A stretch of DNA of 64,000 nucleotides from Aminipila terrae (GTDB taxonomy: Bacteria; Bacillota; Clostridia; Peptostreptococcales; Anaerovoracaceae), in contig NZ_CP047591.1 in assembly GCF_010120715.1 (NCBI RefSeq), forward strand, positions 3,162,001 to 3,226,000. Direction: 5' to 3'. Shown one piece after another: positions 16,886 through 27,189 of the stretch (positions are counted from its first letter, which is position 1; the number at the start of each line of letters is the position of its first letter). Below the pieces are notes generated by a model, which had not been told where the DNA came from, ran no database searches, and saw only the letters and a list, made by a program, of their open reading frames with translations. The translations under genes and the position numbers were made by a program.

Positions 16886-18562
16886 ATGATGAATGAGAAA
16901 GGAATTTATTTTAGTCGATTGGCAGGGGAAAAACTAACCATTGCAGCTTTTCTTCTACTGATAGTTTTATCAGTACTTATTTGGGGAATGTCTGCAAAAG
17001 CCGTATATGCGGATTCTAATACCAATATTGGAGTAAGCATTGATGGCACAGCTGTGGTACTTGACCAAAATCTGGGTACACCATTTATTGATGCCAATAG
17101 CAGAACACTGGTACCATTCAGAGGTGTGATGGAAAAGTTCGGTGGAACAGTTGACTGGGATAATGATAACAGAATTGCCAGTGTAATAAAAAATGGAACA
17201 ACTGTTAAAGTACCAATTGACCAAAAATATATTCTGGTAAACGGACAAAAAAAGGACAATGATACAGCTGCTGTAATAAAGGATGGACGTACATATTTAC
17301 CTATCAGAGCTGTACTGGAGGCTTTTGGAGCAGGTGTAGCATGGGACAATACAAACCGTATTGTTGTAATTAATACGGATGGAACTGTTGCACAATTTAA
17401 CGATTCAGGCAATCAAAAAAATCAGGATACCAAACATGATGGTGAATTAAACGCAATGTGGATTTCATATCTTGAATATATGAGTATGCCAAAGGATGAA
17501 GCTGGCTTTAAGGCAGCTGTAGATAAAATGTTTGATCGTTGTAAGAATCTTGGGATGAATGCAGTCATTGTTCATGTCCGCTCTCACTGCGATGCTATGT
17601 ATCCTTCAAAGTATTATCCGTGGGCTCTCTTTGCCAGTGGAAAACAGGGGGTTGATCCTGGGTATGATCCGTTAAAGTATATGATTGATGCAGCACACAG
17701 CAGAGGTCTTGAATTTCATGCATGGGTAAATCCTTACAGAGTGACAGGTTATGGTACTTACTGGAATCAGGTAGCTGCAAACAATCCAGTGAAAGTATGG
17801 CAGTCTGACAGTGATACTACAAATGATCGATGGGCTCTTTTACAAAAGGGTGAATATTACTTAAATCCTGCAATTCCTGAAGTTAGAGATATGGTTATTA
17901 ATGGAGTAAAAGAAATCGTTGAAAACTATGATGTAGATGGGATACACTTTGATGATTATTTTTACCCGTCAGTCAATGACAGTGATCCATCATTATGCTT
18001 TGACAAGCCTGAATATGATAAATCCGGAAGCAGTTTAAGTATTGCAGACTGGCGTAGGAACAACGTGAATATGCTGGTAAAGGGTGTTTATTCAGCCATA
18101 AAATCTGCTAAACCAAACGTTGAATTTGGCATAAGTCCTGCAGGAAATTTATCTAATTTACGAAAAAACAATGCTTACTTTGTTGATATAGACAGATGGT
18201 TATCAGAAGATGGTTATGTGGACTATATCATGCCGCAGCTTTACTGGGGATTTGAAACAAAGGATTCTTCTGGAAACATAGCTCCGTATGCTTATGTAAA
18301 CAATCTGAATTCTTGGATAAGTCTGGCCTCAAAAGGCAATGTAAAGCTATATGTGGGTCTTGATATGGCAAATGCCGGCACGAATGTTCCAGACAAAAAT
18401 GCAACCTCGGAGTGGCTCAGATATAATGACATCATAGCAAGACAGGTTACAACTGGAAGGGCAACAGGAAAAGTTAAAGGTTATGCATATTTCAGATATG
18501 AATTCTTTAATAAGGATGTTACACAAAATGAAGTCAATAATCTGGTAAAAGTAATTAAATAA
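16886..18562 (+). CDS. Secreted GH10-like glycoside hydrolase (GHL10/YngK type) with copper amine oxidase-like N-terminal domain
   Basis: A 558-residue exported protein. A signal or anchor segment (residues 17-42) is followed by a copper amine oxidase N-terminal-like domain with two repeats ending in TLVPFRGVMEKFGGTVDWD and TYLPIRAVLEAFGAGVAWDN, a common clostridial surface module. From about residue 185 comes the GHL10 (DUF187) catalytic barrel: LNAMWISYLEYM, NAVIVHVRSHCDAMY, EFHAWVNPYRV and VDGIHFDDYFYP. Related YngK proteins are thought to act on peptidoglycan or other glycans. The substrate here is not known. Confidence 0.88.
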   Translation: MMNEKGIYFSRLAGEKLTIAAFLLLIVLSVLIWGMSAKAVYADSNTNIGVSIDGTAVVLDQNLGTPFIDANSRTLVPFRGVMEKFGGTVDWDNDNRIASVIKNGTTVKVPIDQKYILVNGQKKDNDTAAVIKDGRTYLPIRAVLEAFGAGVAWDNTNRIVVINTDGTVAQFNDSGNQKNQDTKHDGELNAMWISYLEYMSMPKDEAGFKAAVDKMFDRCKNLGMNAVIVHVRSHCDAMYPSKYYPWALFASGKQGVDPGYDPLKYMIDAAHSRGLEFHAWVNPYRVTGYGTYWNQVAANNPVKVWQSDSDTTNDRWALLQKGEYYLNPAIPEVRDMVINGVKEIVENYDVDGIHFDDYFYPSVNDSDPSLCFDKPEYDKSGSSLSIADWRRNNVNMLVKGVYSAIKSAKPNVEFGISPAGNLSNLRKNNAYFVDIDRWLSEDGYVDYIMPQLYWGFETKDSSGNIAPYAYVNNLNSWISLASKGNVKLYVGLDMANAGTNVPDKNATSEWLRYNDIIARQVTTGRATGKVKGYAYFRYEFFNKDVTQNEVNNLVKVIK

Positions 18563-18587
18563 TAATTCTTAATGTATGCAGATACTT

Positions 18588-18615
18588 AATGCCGCCGGTA
18601 GGCGGCATTTTTTTA
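18588..18615 (+). terminator. Terminator after the GHL10 gene
   Basis: AATGCCGCC (18588-18596) pairs perfectly with GGCGGCATT (18601-18609) around GGTA, followed by a T run. Confidence 0.95.
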
Positions 18616-18687
18616 TCAGTATTTTTATTTTTTCTGTAGCTTTTTGTATGTCTCAGGGGTATTTCAAGTAAAAGGAGGATTTAATTT

Positions 18688-19176
18688 ATGAAAACACAAT
18701 CATTCAATTCAGATGATTGCATAGAACTTGTTGTAAAAAGGTATACAGATATGGTTTATCGTCTGGCTTTTGCCCAGACCAGAAATAAAAGTGATGCAGA
18801 TGACATTTTTCAGGAAGTATTCATGAGATACATAAGAAAGAAGCCGGAATTCCAAACGGAAGAGCACCGGAAGGCGTGGCTTATCCGGGTAACAATAAAC
18901 TGCAGCAAAAAGTTATGGGCATCTGCATGGAAAAGAAAAACTGAAGGACTGGATGAGTCTGCAATTTTCCAGGAACAGGATGAAAAATATCTGTACTTGG
19001 AACTGAAAAAACTGCCTGTCAGATACAGAGCGGTTATACATTTATTTTACTATGAAGATCTGAGCATTGAAGAAATCAGTAAGATTTTAAAACGAAAGCC
19101 ATCAACTGTCAGAACCCAGCTTACCCGGGGAAGATATAAGCTGAAGGAGATATTAAAGGAGGAGTATGATGTTTAG
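18688..19176 (+). CDS. ECF-type RNA polymerase sigma factor
   Basis: A 162-residue sigma factor with region 2 (YTDMVYRLAFAQTRNKSDADDIFQEVFMRYIRK, then HRKAWLIRVTINCSKKLW) and region 4 (KLPVRYRAVIHLFYYEDLSIEEISKILKRKPSTVRTQLTRGRYKLKEIL). AAAAGGAGG precedes the ATG. It overlaps the next gene by a few bases. That gene encodes a membrane protein with an external domain, so the pair is probably a sigma/anti-sigma unit responding to an envelope signal. The regulon is unknown. Confidence 0.93.
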   Translation: MKTQSFNSDDCIELVVKRYTDMVYRLAFAQTRNKSDADDIFQEVFMRYIRKKPEFQTEEHRKAWLIRVTINCSKKLWASAWKRKTEGLDESAIFQEQDEKYLYLELKKLPVRYRAVIHLFYYEDLSIEEISKILKRKPSTVRTQLTRGRYKLKEILKEEYDV

Positions 19177-20227
19177 AGAAAGATATAGCAGAATGAATGA
19201 AAGAATTTCACCGGAACCAGAACTGATAAAGAACATTATAAATTCAGACAACAAACAGGCAGAACAGATACATAAAAGAAAAAAGCTACAGAGGCCGGTT
19301 ATTGTAATGGGGGCATTTATTATCTGTCTTTTTACAGCCATGCCTGCATTAGCAGCAAATGTGACTTCAATTTATGAACTGATGTATCTGGTTTCACCCA
19401 GTGTGGCCCAGTCTTTTCTCCCGGTTCAGAAATCCTGTGTTAGTAATGGGATAGAAATGGAAGTTATTTCTACATATATCCATGGAAAAACCGCAGAAAT
19501 ATACATTACCATGAAGGATCTGGAAGGAAATCGCATTGATGAAACCATTGATTTAAATGACAGTTACAATCTGCGCATACCTTTTGACAGTATAGCCCAC
19601 TGTGAAAGAATAGGGTATGATAAAAAAACAAAAACAGCCACATTTCTTATAAGCATAACCAATTGTGAAAATAAAGAAATTGATGGACATAAGCTGACTT
19701 TTTCAGTCAATGAATTCCTCAGCCATAAAAAGGAATATAAAGACCTTTTAGTCAGGGATAATTTATCGGATGTGGAAGAAGCCATACAAACACAGAAGGC
19801 AGAATTAAGGGGATGGAGTGGCAAAAGCAGTGAAGCATATATAGCTGACAGCGAAAATGTGATAGTGCTCACTCCATCTAAACCCATGAAGTTCCCAGTC
19901 CAGGGTATACAATTGACCGGTATGGGCTATTTAGGCGGAAGGTTCCATGTACAGACTTCAGTGGTGAATAATTTATCCAAAGACAATCACGGCTATTTTG
20001 TTTTAAAAGATGAAAAGGGGAATGTGGTAGATTCTGATTATAGTGTAGCCTTCTCAAATGATTCAGATAAAAGAGAACGGGTTGATTATGATGAATATGT
20101 CTTCAACATTCCCAGAACTGAAATCCACAATTATGCTTTGTATGGGGATTTTGTAACAAGCGGAATGTTTACAGAGGGAAAATGGAAAGTAACATTTAAT
20201 TTGGAAAAGTCAGAAGATCATAACTGA
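19169..20227 (+). CDS. DUF4179-type membrane protein, probable anti-sigma factor
   Basis: A 352-residue protein. The N-terminal cytosolic stretch of about 45 residues is long enough to bind a sigma factor. A single membrane helix follows (PVIVMGAFIICLFTAMPALA) and then a large external beta-rich domain of the DUF4179 kind (NVTSIYELMYLVSPSVAQSF). It overlaps the sigma gene, so the two are translationally coupled. ATG 19169 is better spaced from AGGAGG than ATG 19166. The anti-sigma role is inferred from this pairing, which is common in clostridia. Confidence 0.82.
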   Translation: MFRERYSRMNERISPEPELIKNIINSDNKQAEQIHKRKKLQRPVIVMGAFIICLFTAMPALAANVTSIYELMYLVSPSVAQSFLPVQKSCVSNGIEMEVISTYIHGKTAEIYITMKDLEGNRIDETIDLNDSYNLRIPFDSIAHCERIGYDKKTKTATFLISITNCENKEIDGHKLTFSVNEFLSHKKEYKDLLVRDNLSDVEEAIQTQKAELRGWSGKSSEAYIADSENVIVLTPSKPMKFPVQGIQLTGMGYLGGRFHVQTSVVNNLSKDNHGYFVLKDEKGNVVDSDYSVAFSNDSDKRERVDYDEYVFNIPRTEIHNYALYGDFVTSGMFTEGKWKVTFNLEKSEDHN

Positions 20228-20237
20228 ACAATCCTTA

Positions 20238-20265
20238 AAAACCCACACCAAAAGGTGTGGGTTTT
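20238..20265. terminator. Terminator after the sigma/anti-sigma pair
   Basis: AAAACCCACACC (20238-20249) pairs perfectly with GGTGTGGGTTTT (20254-20265) around AAAA. Confidence 0.95.
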
Positions 20266-20335
20266 ATGGTAAAATTATAAGTAATTACAAAGAAGATATA
20301 ACATTTTTTTATAGATTAATGGAACGGAGGCATTT

Positions 20336-21472
20336 ATGAAGTTAATTCATCTTTCAGACCTTCATATTGGAAAAAGAGTCAATGAATTTTCTATGCTGGA
20401 GGATCAGGAATACATACTTAATGAAATCATTCATGTGATTCAGGATGAAAAACCTGAGGGTGTCATTCTGGCGGGAGATATTTATGATAAATCCGTACCT
20501 TCAGCTGAAGCTGTACAGCTATTTGATGATTTTCTGACTCAGTTATCTGAAAGAAAGCTTTCCGTATTTGTAATAAGCGGAAATCATGATTCAGCAGAGC
20601 GTATGGCTTTTGGGGGCAGGTTAATGAAAACCAGCGGAGTGTATATGGCACCTGTTTTCAATGGAAGGGTCAACCCCATAGAACTAAATGATTCTACAGG
20701 GGATATAAATATTTATATGCTGCCTTTTATAAAGCCAGTTTATGTGAAGAGATATTATCCAGAGGTTCAGATTGAAACCCATAATGATGCAGTGAAAACG
20801 GTCATAGGCAGCATGAAAATTGACACCAATAAAAGGAATATACTAATCTGTCACCAGTTTGTGACAGGAGCTGTATGCTGTGAATCAGAAGAATTATCCA
20901 TAGGCGGGCTTGATAATGTAGATGCTGGGTTATTTGACGACTTTGATTATGTTGCATTAGGACACATTCATGGACCACAGAAAATCATCCGGGAAACGGT
21001 CAGGTATGCAGGAACTCCTCTTAAATATTCATTTTCTGAAATCCGCCATAAAAAATCCCTTACGGTTATAGAAATGGGGGTCAAGAGCGATATCACTGTC
21101 AGGACAGTGGAATTAATTCCCAAAAGAGATATGCGTGAAATTAAAGGAAGCTATTTGGAGATTACAGCCAGGGACTATTATAAAAATATGAATACGGATA
21201 ATTATATGCATATCACTCTTACGGATGAAGAAGATATTCCGGACGCTGTCAGCAGACTGCGGGTCATTTATCCTAATATAATGAAGCTGGATTATGATAA
21301 TAAGCGTACACGCAGTAGCACAGTAATTTCTGGGAACCATCAGATAGACAGGAAATCACCACTGGAGCTTTTTCAGGAATTTTATGAGAAACAGAACAAT
21401 CAGGAAATGTCAGAAGAACAGCGCCAGTACACTTCACAATTGATTGAGAACATTTGGGAGGAGGAAGCATGA
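20336..21472 (+). CDS. sbcD: Exonuclease SbcCD subunit D
   Basis: This 378-residue Mre11-type nuclease cleaves hairpins and processes DNA ends with SbcC. Metallophosphatase motifs are MKLIHLSDLHIGK, LAGDIYDKS, VISGNHDSAER, ICHQFV and VALGHIHGPQ. All five are intact. The C-terminal capping domain follows. GGAGG precedes the ATG and the TGA overlaps the sbcC start (ATGA), so the pair is translationally coupled. Confidence 0.96.
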   Translation: MKLIHLSDLHIGKRVNEFSMLEDQEYILNEIIHVIQDEKPEGVILAGDIYDKSVPSAEAVQLFDDFLTQLSERKLSVFVISGNHDSAERMAFGGRLMKTSGVYMAPVFNGRVNPIELNDSTGDINIYMLPFIKPVYVKRYYPEVQIETHNDAVKTVIGSMKIDTNKRNILICHQFVTGAVCCESEELSIGGLDNVDAGLFDDFDYVALGHIHGPQKIIRETVRYAGTPLKYSFSEIRHKKSLTVIEMGVKSDITVRTVELIPKRDMREIKGSYLEITARDYYKNMNTDNYMHITLTDEEDIPDAVSRLRVIYPNIMKLDYDNKRTRSSTVISGNHQIDRKSPLELFQEFYEKQNNQEMSEEQRQYTSQLIENIWEEEA

Positions 21473-24240
21473 AACCGACCAATTTAATTATATCAGCATT
21501 TGGACCCTATGCAGACAAAGTGGAAATAGATTTGTCCAAGTTAGGGGAAAGGGGCTTATATTTAATAACAGGAGATACAGGAGCAGGAAAAACTACCATT
21601 TTTGATGCCATTACCTTTGCACTGTATGGAGAAGCCAGCGGCAATAATCGGGAGGCCAGCATGTTTCGCAGTAAATATGCCCATGAAAATATACCCACTT
21701 TTGTAGAGATGACTTTTATATATTGCCATAAAAAATATAGAATAAGAAGAAACCCTGAATACTTACGTCCCGCAAAACGTGGGGAAGGCTTTACTGCAGA
21801 AAAAGCTGAGGCAGAACTGGTATACCCGGATGGCAGGATTCTGACTAATGCCAAGAGAGTTACGGAGGCGGTTGAAGGGTTGATTGGACTGGACCGGGAT
21901 CAGTTTAAACAGATTGCCATGATAGCTCAGGGAGACTTTATGCGGCTGCTTCTGGCTTCTACAAAAGAACGAAGTGAAATATTCAGAGACATTTTCAATA
22001 CCAAGTTATATCAGAGATTGCAGGACAAATTGAAGAATGAGTCTGGAACTTTAAAAAATGAATATGAAAGTCTGAAGCAAAGTATATCACAGTATATAGA
22101 AGGTGTAGTCTGTGACAGCAACGACCCCTTAAATATGGAACTGGACAAAATGAAAACTCAGGGAAATATTGACACCATTAATGACACGGTAGAACTAATC
22201 GAAAAAATTATAAATCAGGATGAAAAACTACAGCAGCAGTATAAAAAGATGCTAGATGAAACAGAAAAAAAGATAGAGGTAATGAATGGAATCCTGGCTA
22301 AAGCAGAAAAAGAAACCATAGCATATAAAACTTTAGAGGAAGAAGAATTACGAAAGGGTCAAAAGTTACAAGAATTGACACTATACAAAAATAATCTGGA
22401 TACAGAAGCTTTAAAACAGGCAGAAATTGAACAAATTGTTGGAATTATTCAGACATCAAAAGACAAATTGAAGGAATATGATGAGCTACAGCGTCTTAAT
22501 GAAGAGATTGAGAAAAAGAATAAACTACTATATTCACATAAAACCAATGTGGTAAACTGTAAGGGGGACCTTGAAAAATCAACAATTATCTTAGATAATT
22601 TAAAAAAGGAATCAATAAATTTAAAGGATGCAGGAATAAACATAGAAAAACTTCATCATCAGAAAAAGGATATTCTGGAAAAGCAAAATATGGTGACGAT
22701 ATTACTCAATGCCCTTACTGATTTAGAGCTGTTGAATAAAAAGCTAAGTGAAACTCAGTTAAAATATAAAAATGCATTCCAACGTGCAGAAGACGCCAGA
22801 AATCTTTTTAACACCATGGAGAAGGCTTTTCTGGATGAACAGGCTGGCATTCTGGCATCAAGGCTGGAAGAGGGGGAAAGGTGTCCTGTATGTGGATCCT
22901 GTGAACATCCCCTAAAAGCACAAATGTCTGAAGCTGCCCCAACTGAAGAAGAATTGCAAAGGGCAAAAACAAATAGTGAAAAACTACAGACAGAGGTGAT
23001 TGGTTACAGTACTGAAGCAGGAAAATTAAAAGGAAAGGTAGAAGTATCTAGGGCAGAAATAATAAAACAGGGAGCCCTTTTACTGGGAGAAAACCAGTCT
23101 GAAGAAATAAAAGACAAAACAATCATTAAAAAGGAGCAGTTAAAGAGCCAACTTACGGAAACGCTTAACCAGATTGCCAATGAAGAAAACCGTCTGAAGA
23201 GAAAAGAAAGACTGGAAGAAGAAATACCTCAGACAGAATTGAAAATTAAAGAATATGAAAAAGCTGTTTCAGAAAATCATCAACAGGTTATTTCACTTGA
23301 AATGGAGATGAAGGGACTGGAAGAAGCAAAAGATAAGATTCTTAGAACTTTAGAATTTAATTCAAAATCTGAGGCAGAAAAGAATATTAAAGAACAGGAA
23401 TTAAAAAAGACCATGATACAGAACGCCTTCGAACGTGCCAAGAAGGTATATGAAGAATGTAATCTGGCTGTTGCTGAATGCAGTGCCAAGATAGAAACGT
23501 TGAGGGAACAGCTTAAAGATACAGAAAAAGTTAATTTAGATGAAGAAAATGGAAAAAAAGCTGCACTGCAACAGGAAAAAAACGAATGGAACAGATCTGT
23601 TACTCAGGTTGTGTCCAGGCTGGATAGAAATTATGTGGCATTACAACGGATTAATGCCCAAAGGGATCATTTGTCTAATGTAGAAAACCGCTGGATATGG
23701 ATGAAAGCGCTTTCTAATACGGCTAACGGAAATATTTCAGGAAAAGAAAAGGTTATGCTGGAAACATACATTCAGATGAACTATTTTGACAGGATTGTGG
23801 CCAAAGCAAATACAAGAATGATGGTAATGACCGGAGGCCAGTATGAATTAAAAAGAAGAGCAGAGGCTGAAAACAGGCAGAGCCAGAGTGGACTGGAACT
23901 GGATGTAATAGATCATTACAACGGTACGGAGCGAAGTGTTAAAACTCTTTCCGGAGGGGAATCTTTTAAAGCTTCTTTATCTCTGGCTTTGGGACTTTCT
24001 GATGAAATTCAGTCTTCTGCAGGAGGAATTCAGCTGGATACCATGTTTGTAGATGAAGGCTTCGGATCGCTGGATGAAGAATCTCTGAATCAGGCCATTA
24101 AGGCTTTAGCCGGATTAACAGAGGGAAACAGACTGGTAGGTATCATTTCTCATGTGGCAGAATTAAAAGAAAAAATCGATAAACAAATTGTTGTCATTAA
24201 AGAGAAAACAGGAGGCAGCAAAGTAGAGATTTGCTGCTGA
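21469..24240 (+). CDS. sbcC: Exonuclease SbcCD subunit C (Rad50-like ATPase)
   Basis: A 923-residue SMC-like ATPase. The Walker A motif (GDTGAGKTTIFDAITFALYG) is near the N-terminus. Two long coiled coils flank the zinc hook CPVCGSCEHP at about residue 472. The signature TLSGGESFKASLSLALGLSD and Walker B LDTMFVDEGFGSLDEESL complete the C-terminal half. The ATG at 21469 overlaps the sbcD stop and follows GGGAGGAGG; the GTG or ATG candidates upstream at 21454 lie in that site. It forms the SbcCD complex. Confidence 0.96.
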   Translation: MKPTNLIISAFGPYADKVEIDLSKLGERGLYLITGDTGAGKTTIFDAITFALYGEASGNNREASMFRSKYAHENIPTFVEMTFIYCHKKYRIRRNPEYLRPAKRGEGFTAEKAEAELVYPDGRILTNAKRVTEAVEGLIGLDRDQFKQIAMIAQGDFMRLLLASTKERSEIFRDIFNTKLYQRLQDKLKNESGTLKNEYESLKQSISQYIEGVVCDSNDPLNMELDKMKTQGNIDTINDTVELIEKIINQDEKLQQQYKKMLDETEKKIEVMNGILAKAEKETIAYKTLEEEELRKGQKLQELTLYKNNLDTEALKQAEIEQIVGIIQTSKDKLKEYDELQRLNEEIEKKNKLLYSHKTNVVNCKGDLEKSTIILDNLKKESINLKDAGINIEKLHHQKKDILEKQNMVTILLNALTDLELLNKKLSETQLKYKNAFQRAEDARNLFNTMEKAFLDEQAGILASRLEEGERCPVCGSCEHPLKAQMSEAAPTEEELQRAKTNSEKLQTEVIGYSTEAGKLKGKVEVSRAEIIKQGALLLGENQSEEIKDKTIIKKEQLKSQLTETLNQIANEENRLKRKERLEEEIPQTELKIKEYEKAVSENHQQVISLEMEMKGLEEAKDKILRTLEFNSKSEAEKNIKEQELKKTMIQNAFERAKKVYEECNLAVAECSAKIETLREQLKDTEKVNLDEENGKKAALQQEKNEWNRSVTQVVSRLDRNYVALQRINAQRDHLSNVENRWIWMKALSNTANGNISGKEKVMLETYIQMNYFDRIVAKANTRMMVMTGGQYELKRRAEAENRQSQSGLELDVIDHYNGTERSVKTLSGGESFKASLSLALGLSDEIQSSAGGIQLDTMFVDEGFGSLDEESLNQAIKALAGLTEGNRLVGIISHVAELKEKIDKQIVVIKEKTGGSKVEICC

Positions 24241-24333
24241 ATAAAATTCACATAAATTTCATATTTTGCACACAAATGGATTGGAGCTTTATGGTAATAT
24301 TAACGGAAAATAAAATAGCTAGCAGGATGGAGT

Positions 24334-25745
24334 GTGGTTATCTTGGCAAAAAATAATTTTTTAGTATTGTTATCTTCTACGGTTCTGATATCTGGACTTC
24401 TTTTTTCTGCCCAGACGGATATCAGTTTTGCCAAAACAAGTAGCAATGCGGTCAGCCCACAGTGTATATATTATGCCACTGGAATAAAAGAGTCAAAGGC
24501 TTTAACCAGCGATAAGCTAGTTTCAAGTCAGTGGGCTCTTTATAATGATGGTAGTTTTAAAATGGAAGAAGAGCAGAATCAGTATCCGGTATATGAAAAA
24601 CCTTTTGATCGGCCAATGAAACCGGGGAAATGGCAGAAACCAACAGAACCCGGTGGGGCAGGAATTCTATGCCCAATATAACAAACAGAAACCAGCAGAA
24701 AAACCTGCATCAAAGGCAAAGCCAGAAGGAACGGGATAACAGAGGTTTCTTTCTGCCGTACAGCTTTACCCCAAAGGGAGCGGTTAAGACAGGAAGCATT
24801 TCCGCGGTGTCTGGAATCGATATCAATATATCTCCTGCCTGGAACTTATACAAAAGCCAGAGAAATGTGGTTATTGCCATGATTGATACGGGTATTGACT
24901 ATAACCATGAAGATTTATCCAACGTTTTGTGGACAAATCAGGATGAGATCCCGGGAAATGGCATGGACGATGATGGAAATGGCTATATAGATGACATTTA
25001 TGGATGGAATTTCTATAACAACGACAACAATATATATGTGGGGCAGGAGGACGATCACGGAACTCACGGGGCAGGTACCATTGCAGCCACCAGGAACAAT
25101 TCAGTAGGCATTGCGGGAATTGCAGATGAAGATTCTGTGTCTATTATGAGTCTGAAGGCTCTGGGAGGAGAAGATGGCAGCGGGACCACAGAATCCATAA
25201 TAAAGGCAATTGAATATGCAGAAGCAAATGGTGCATCAATTTGCAATCTGAGCCTTGGTACCACTTCATATGATAAGGAACTTTATGACGCAATGGCTCA
25301 TTCCAAAATGTTGTTTGTTGTAGCTGCAGGAAATGGAGATTCAAATGGGGGGACAGATATTGATGAAACGCCTACCTATCCAGCGGCATTTGATCTTGAT
25401 AATATTATTTCTGTCGCAAATATTTCATGTGACGGAAAGCTGTCCGACAGTTCCAATTATGGAGAAAAATCTGTTGATATTGCAGCACCGGGAAGTTATA
25501 TATTAAGTCTCACTGCAGATAACGGGTATGCTTATATGTCCGGGACGTCAATGGCAGCACCGATGGTTACTGGCGTAGCAGCATTAGTATACAGTTCCAA
25601 TGCAAATTTAAGTCTTGCAGGTGTTAAGAATGTAATACTGGCTACTGCAACACACCTGGACAGTCTCTCTCAAAAAGTAAGTTGTGGAGGAATGCTAAAC
25701 GCTGGTGCAGCTGTTCAGAATAGTATAGAACAGACTAAAAAATAA
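24334..25745 (+). CDS. Secreted subtilisin-like serine protease, S8 family (frameshifted)
   Basis: An exported protease. A signal peptide (to about residue 33) and a propeptide-like region with SQWALYND are in the first frame, which stops at 24679. The catalytic domain is in another frame: Asp in VVIAMIDTGIDYNHEDL, His in EDDHGTHGAGTIAA, and Ser in YMSGTSMAAPMVTG. Adding one G to the run at 24655-24658 joins them (about 470 residues). A third frame between 24659 and 24736 also reads like a Lys/Pro/Ala linker, so the exact repair is uncertain. The start is GTG 24334 or TTG 24343. Confidence 0.85.
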
Positions 25746-25749
25746 CAGA

Positions 25750-25804
25750 AAAAAAGAGATGATTTAAAAGTCTGAAAGAAGACTGTTTAAATCATCTCTT
25801 TTTT
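25750..25804. terminator. Bidirectional terminator between the subtilase and HD-GYP genes
   Basis: AAAAAGAGATGATTTAAA pairs with TTTAAATCATCTCTTTTTT in a long nearly perfect stem, with A and T tracts on opposite sides. It serves both convergent genes. Confidence 0.93.
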
Positions 25805-26870
25805 AGCTTATCATTTTAACAATGCTGATTTCAGGGGTTACTGCCAAATCCAGAAATTCCCCATCATCAATTTTTACAAGAGGTCTTGATTTAATATTTC
25901 TGTTTATCATAATTACTGTGGCTTCTTTTCCATTACTTAAAAGAACCTTTGTATGTAAATATGAATTTAATATCTTATTTATAAATTTCAATACGTATTT
26001 TGTTTCAAATTTATGTAATCCTTCTTTTTCAAAATAGTTTACAACAGTAAAAGGACATATTGGCTCCCGATAGGACCTTTCAGAGGTCATAGCTTCATAA
26101 GCATCAGCAATGGCTATAATCTTAGAATATTTGTCTAATTCATTGCTGCCAAAATGCATAGGGTATCCCGTTCCGTCACATCTTTCATGATGGAGCAGGG
26201 CAACTTTTTTAACACGGTAGTCGATATCGTCAAACTGATTTAAAAGTTCAAACCCCTTTGTTGTATGGGATTGCATGATTTTGTATTCCTCAGGGGTAAG
26301 TTTTCCGGGTTTGTCTAAGATTTCTTTGGGGATAAGAAGCTTCCCAATATCATGGAAAAGACCACAAGTCACAAGAAGTTTTATATCATCGTCTGGTAAG
26401 TTCAGCCAATGACCCAAGTGACTGGCAATCATACCTACATTTACAGAGTGGGTATATATGGTGTCTGAGTATTCGTGCATACTGTAAACCATATCGATTA
26501 GATTAAGATTGGTTTTATTGCTTTCATATAACAAGGTACTTAAATTTTTGACCATATCAATGTGAATATTGTCCGGATCATCCTGTAAAATCTTGTCAAG
26601 TGAAGAAGTTAAGCTTTCTTTTGCCTCTGCGCTTTCACTTTGAAAAGATTTAAAACCAGGCGTATTCCTTATATCAAAAATATTTACATCCAACTGATCT
26701 TCCAGACCGTCGGGATTCATTTCAACACAACTTATTTTAAATTTCTTCAGCTTTGCCAGTAATTCGGGCGTAACCAATGTATTGTTTGGTGTTATAAGCT
26801 GTCCACTTTCTGTGTATAAATCCTGACCTACAGACATACCGACTTTGATGGTTTCTAATGACATTTTCAT
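25803..26870 (-). CDS. HD-GYP domain protein, probable cyclic di-GMP phosphodiesterase
   Basis: A 355-residue cytosolic protein. The N-terminal part (about 1-110) is a DUF3391-like domain of unknown role. The HD-GYP domain follows with HSVNVGMIASHLGHW, FHDIGKLLIPKEILDKPGKL and the diagnostic LLHHERCDGTGYP. These metal-binding and GYP residues are intact, so activity on cyclic di-GMP is expected. AGAGGTG precedes the start. It is the only predicted cyclic di-GMP-degrading protein in the window, opposite the diguanylate cyclase at 14.4 kb. Confidence 0.9.
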   Translation of the reverse strand: MKMSLETIKVGMSVGQDLYTESGQLITPNNTLVTPELLAKLKKFKISCVEMNPDGLEDQLDVNIFDIRNTPGFKSFQSESAEAKESLTSSLDKILQDDPDNIHIDMVKNLSTLLYESNKTNLNLIDMVYSMHEYSDTIYTHSVNVGMIASHLGHWLNLPDDDIKLLVTCGLFHDIGKLLIPKEILDKPGKLTPEEYKIMQSHTTKGFELLNQFDDIDYRVKKVALLHHERCDGTGYPMHFGSNELDKYSKIIAIADAYEAMTSERSYREPICPFTVVNYFEKEGLHKFETKYVLKFINKILNSYLHTKVLLSNGKEATVIMINRNIKSRPLVKIDDGEFLDLAVTPEISIVKMIS

Positions 26871-27189
26871 ATCTGATCACACCTCTGCATTATAAATTTA
26901 GAAATCATAGAATTTTCTATTTTTTCTGTATACAGTTTATTATAACATAAAAAATTTTTTTACAATTTATTTCAAATAAGGGACATTTTAATAAGAGTAG
27001 GTTTTTGGGAGATACACTAAAAAGATAAAATAAAAAGCAGAAAGTTAAGAAAGTAAGAAAAGTAATATTTAGAAATAATTAATAAACTTTTTTTATTTAT
27101 TATATGTATATATTACCACAAAACGGCCTGAATTTCAAGTCTTGCAATGATATTGTCCAGGGCGTATTGTTAAAATCGGGGGTGATAGA
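26871..27189. other. Gene-free, very AT-rich divergent intergenic region
   Basis: This 319-bp stretch separates the HD-GYP gene (leftward) from the DUF6323 gene (rightward). It must hold their promoters. I see only weak -10-like TATAAT and TTATAA elements and no clear operator, hairpin or ORF. A GGGGTGATAG ribosome site stands before 27190. Confidence 0.6.
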
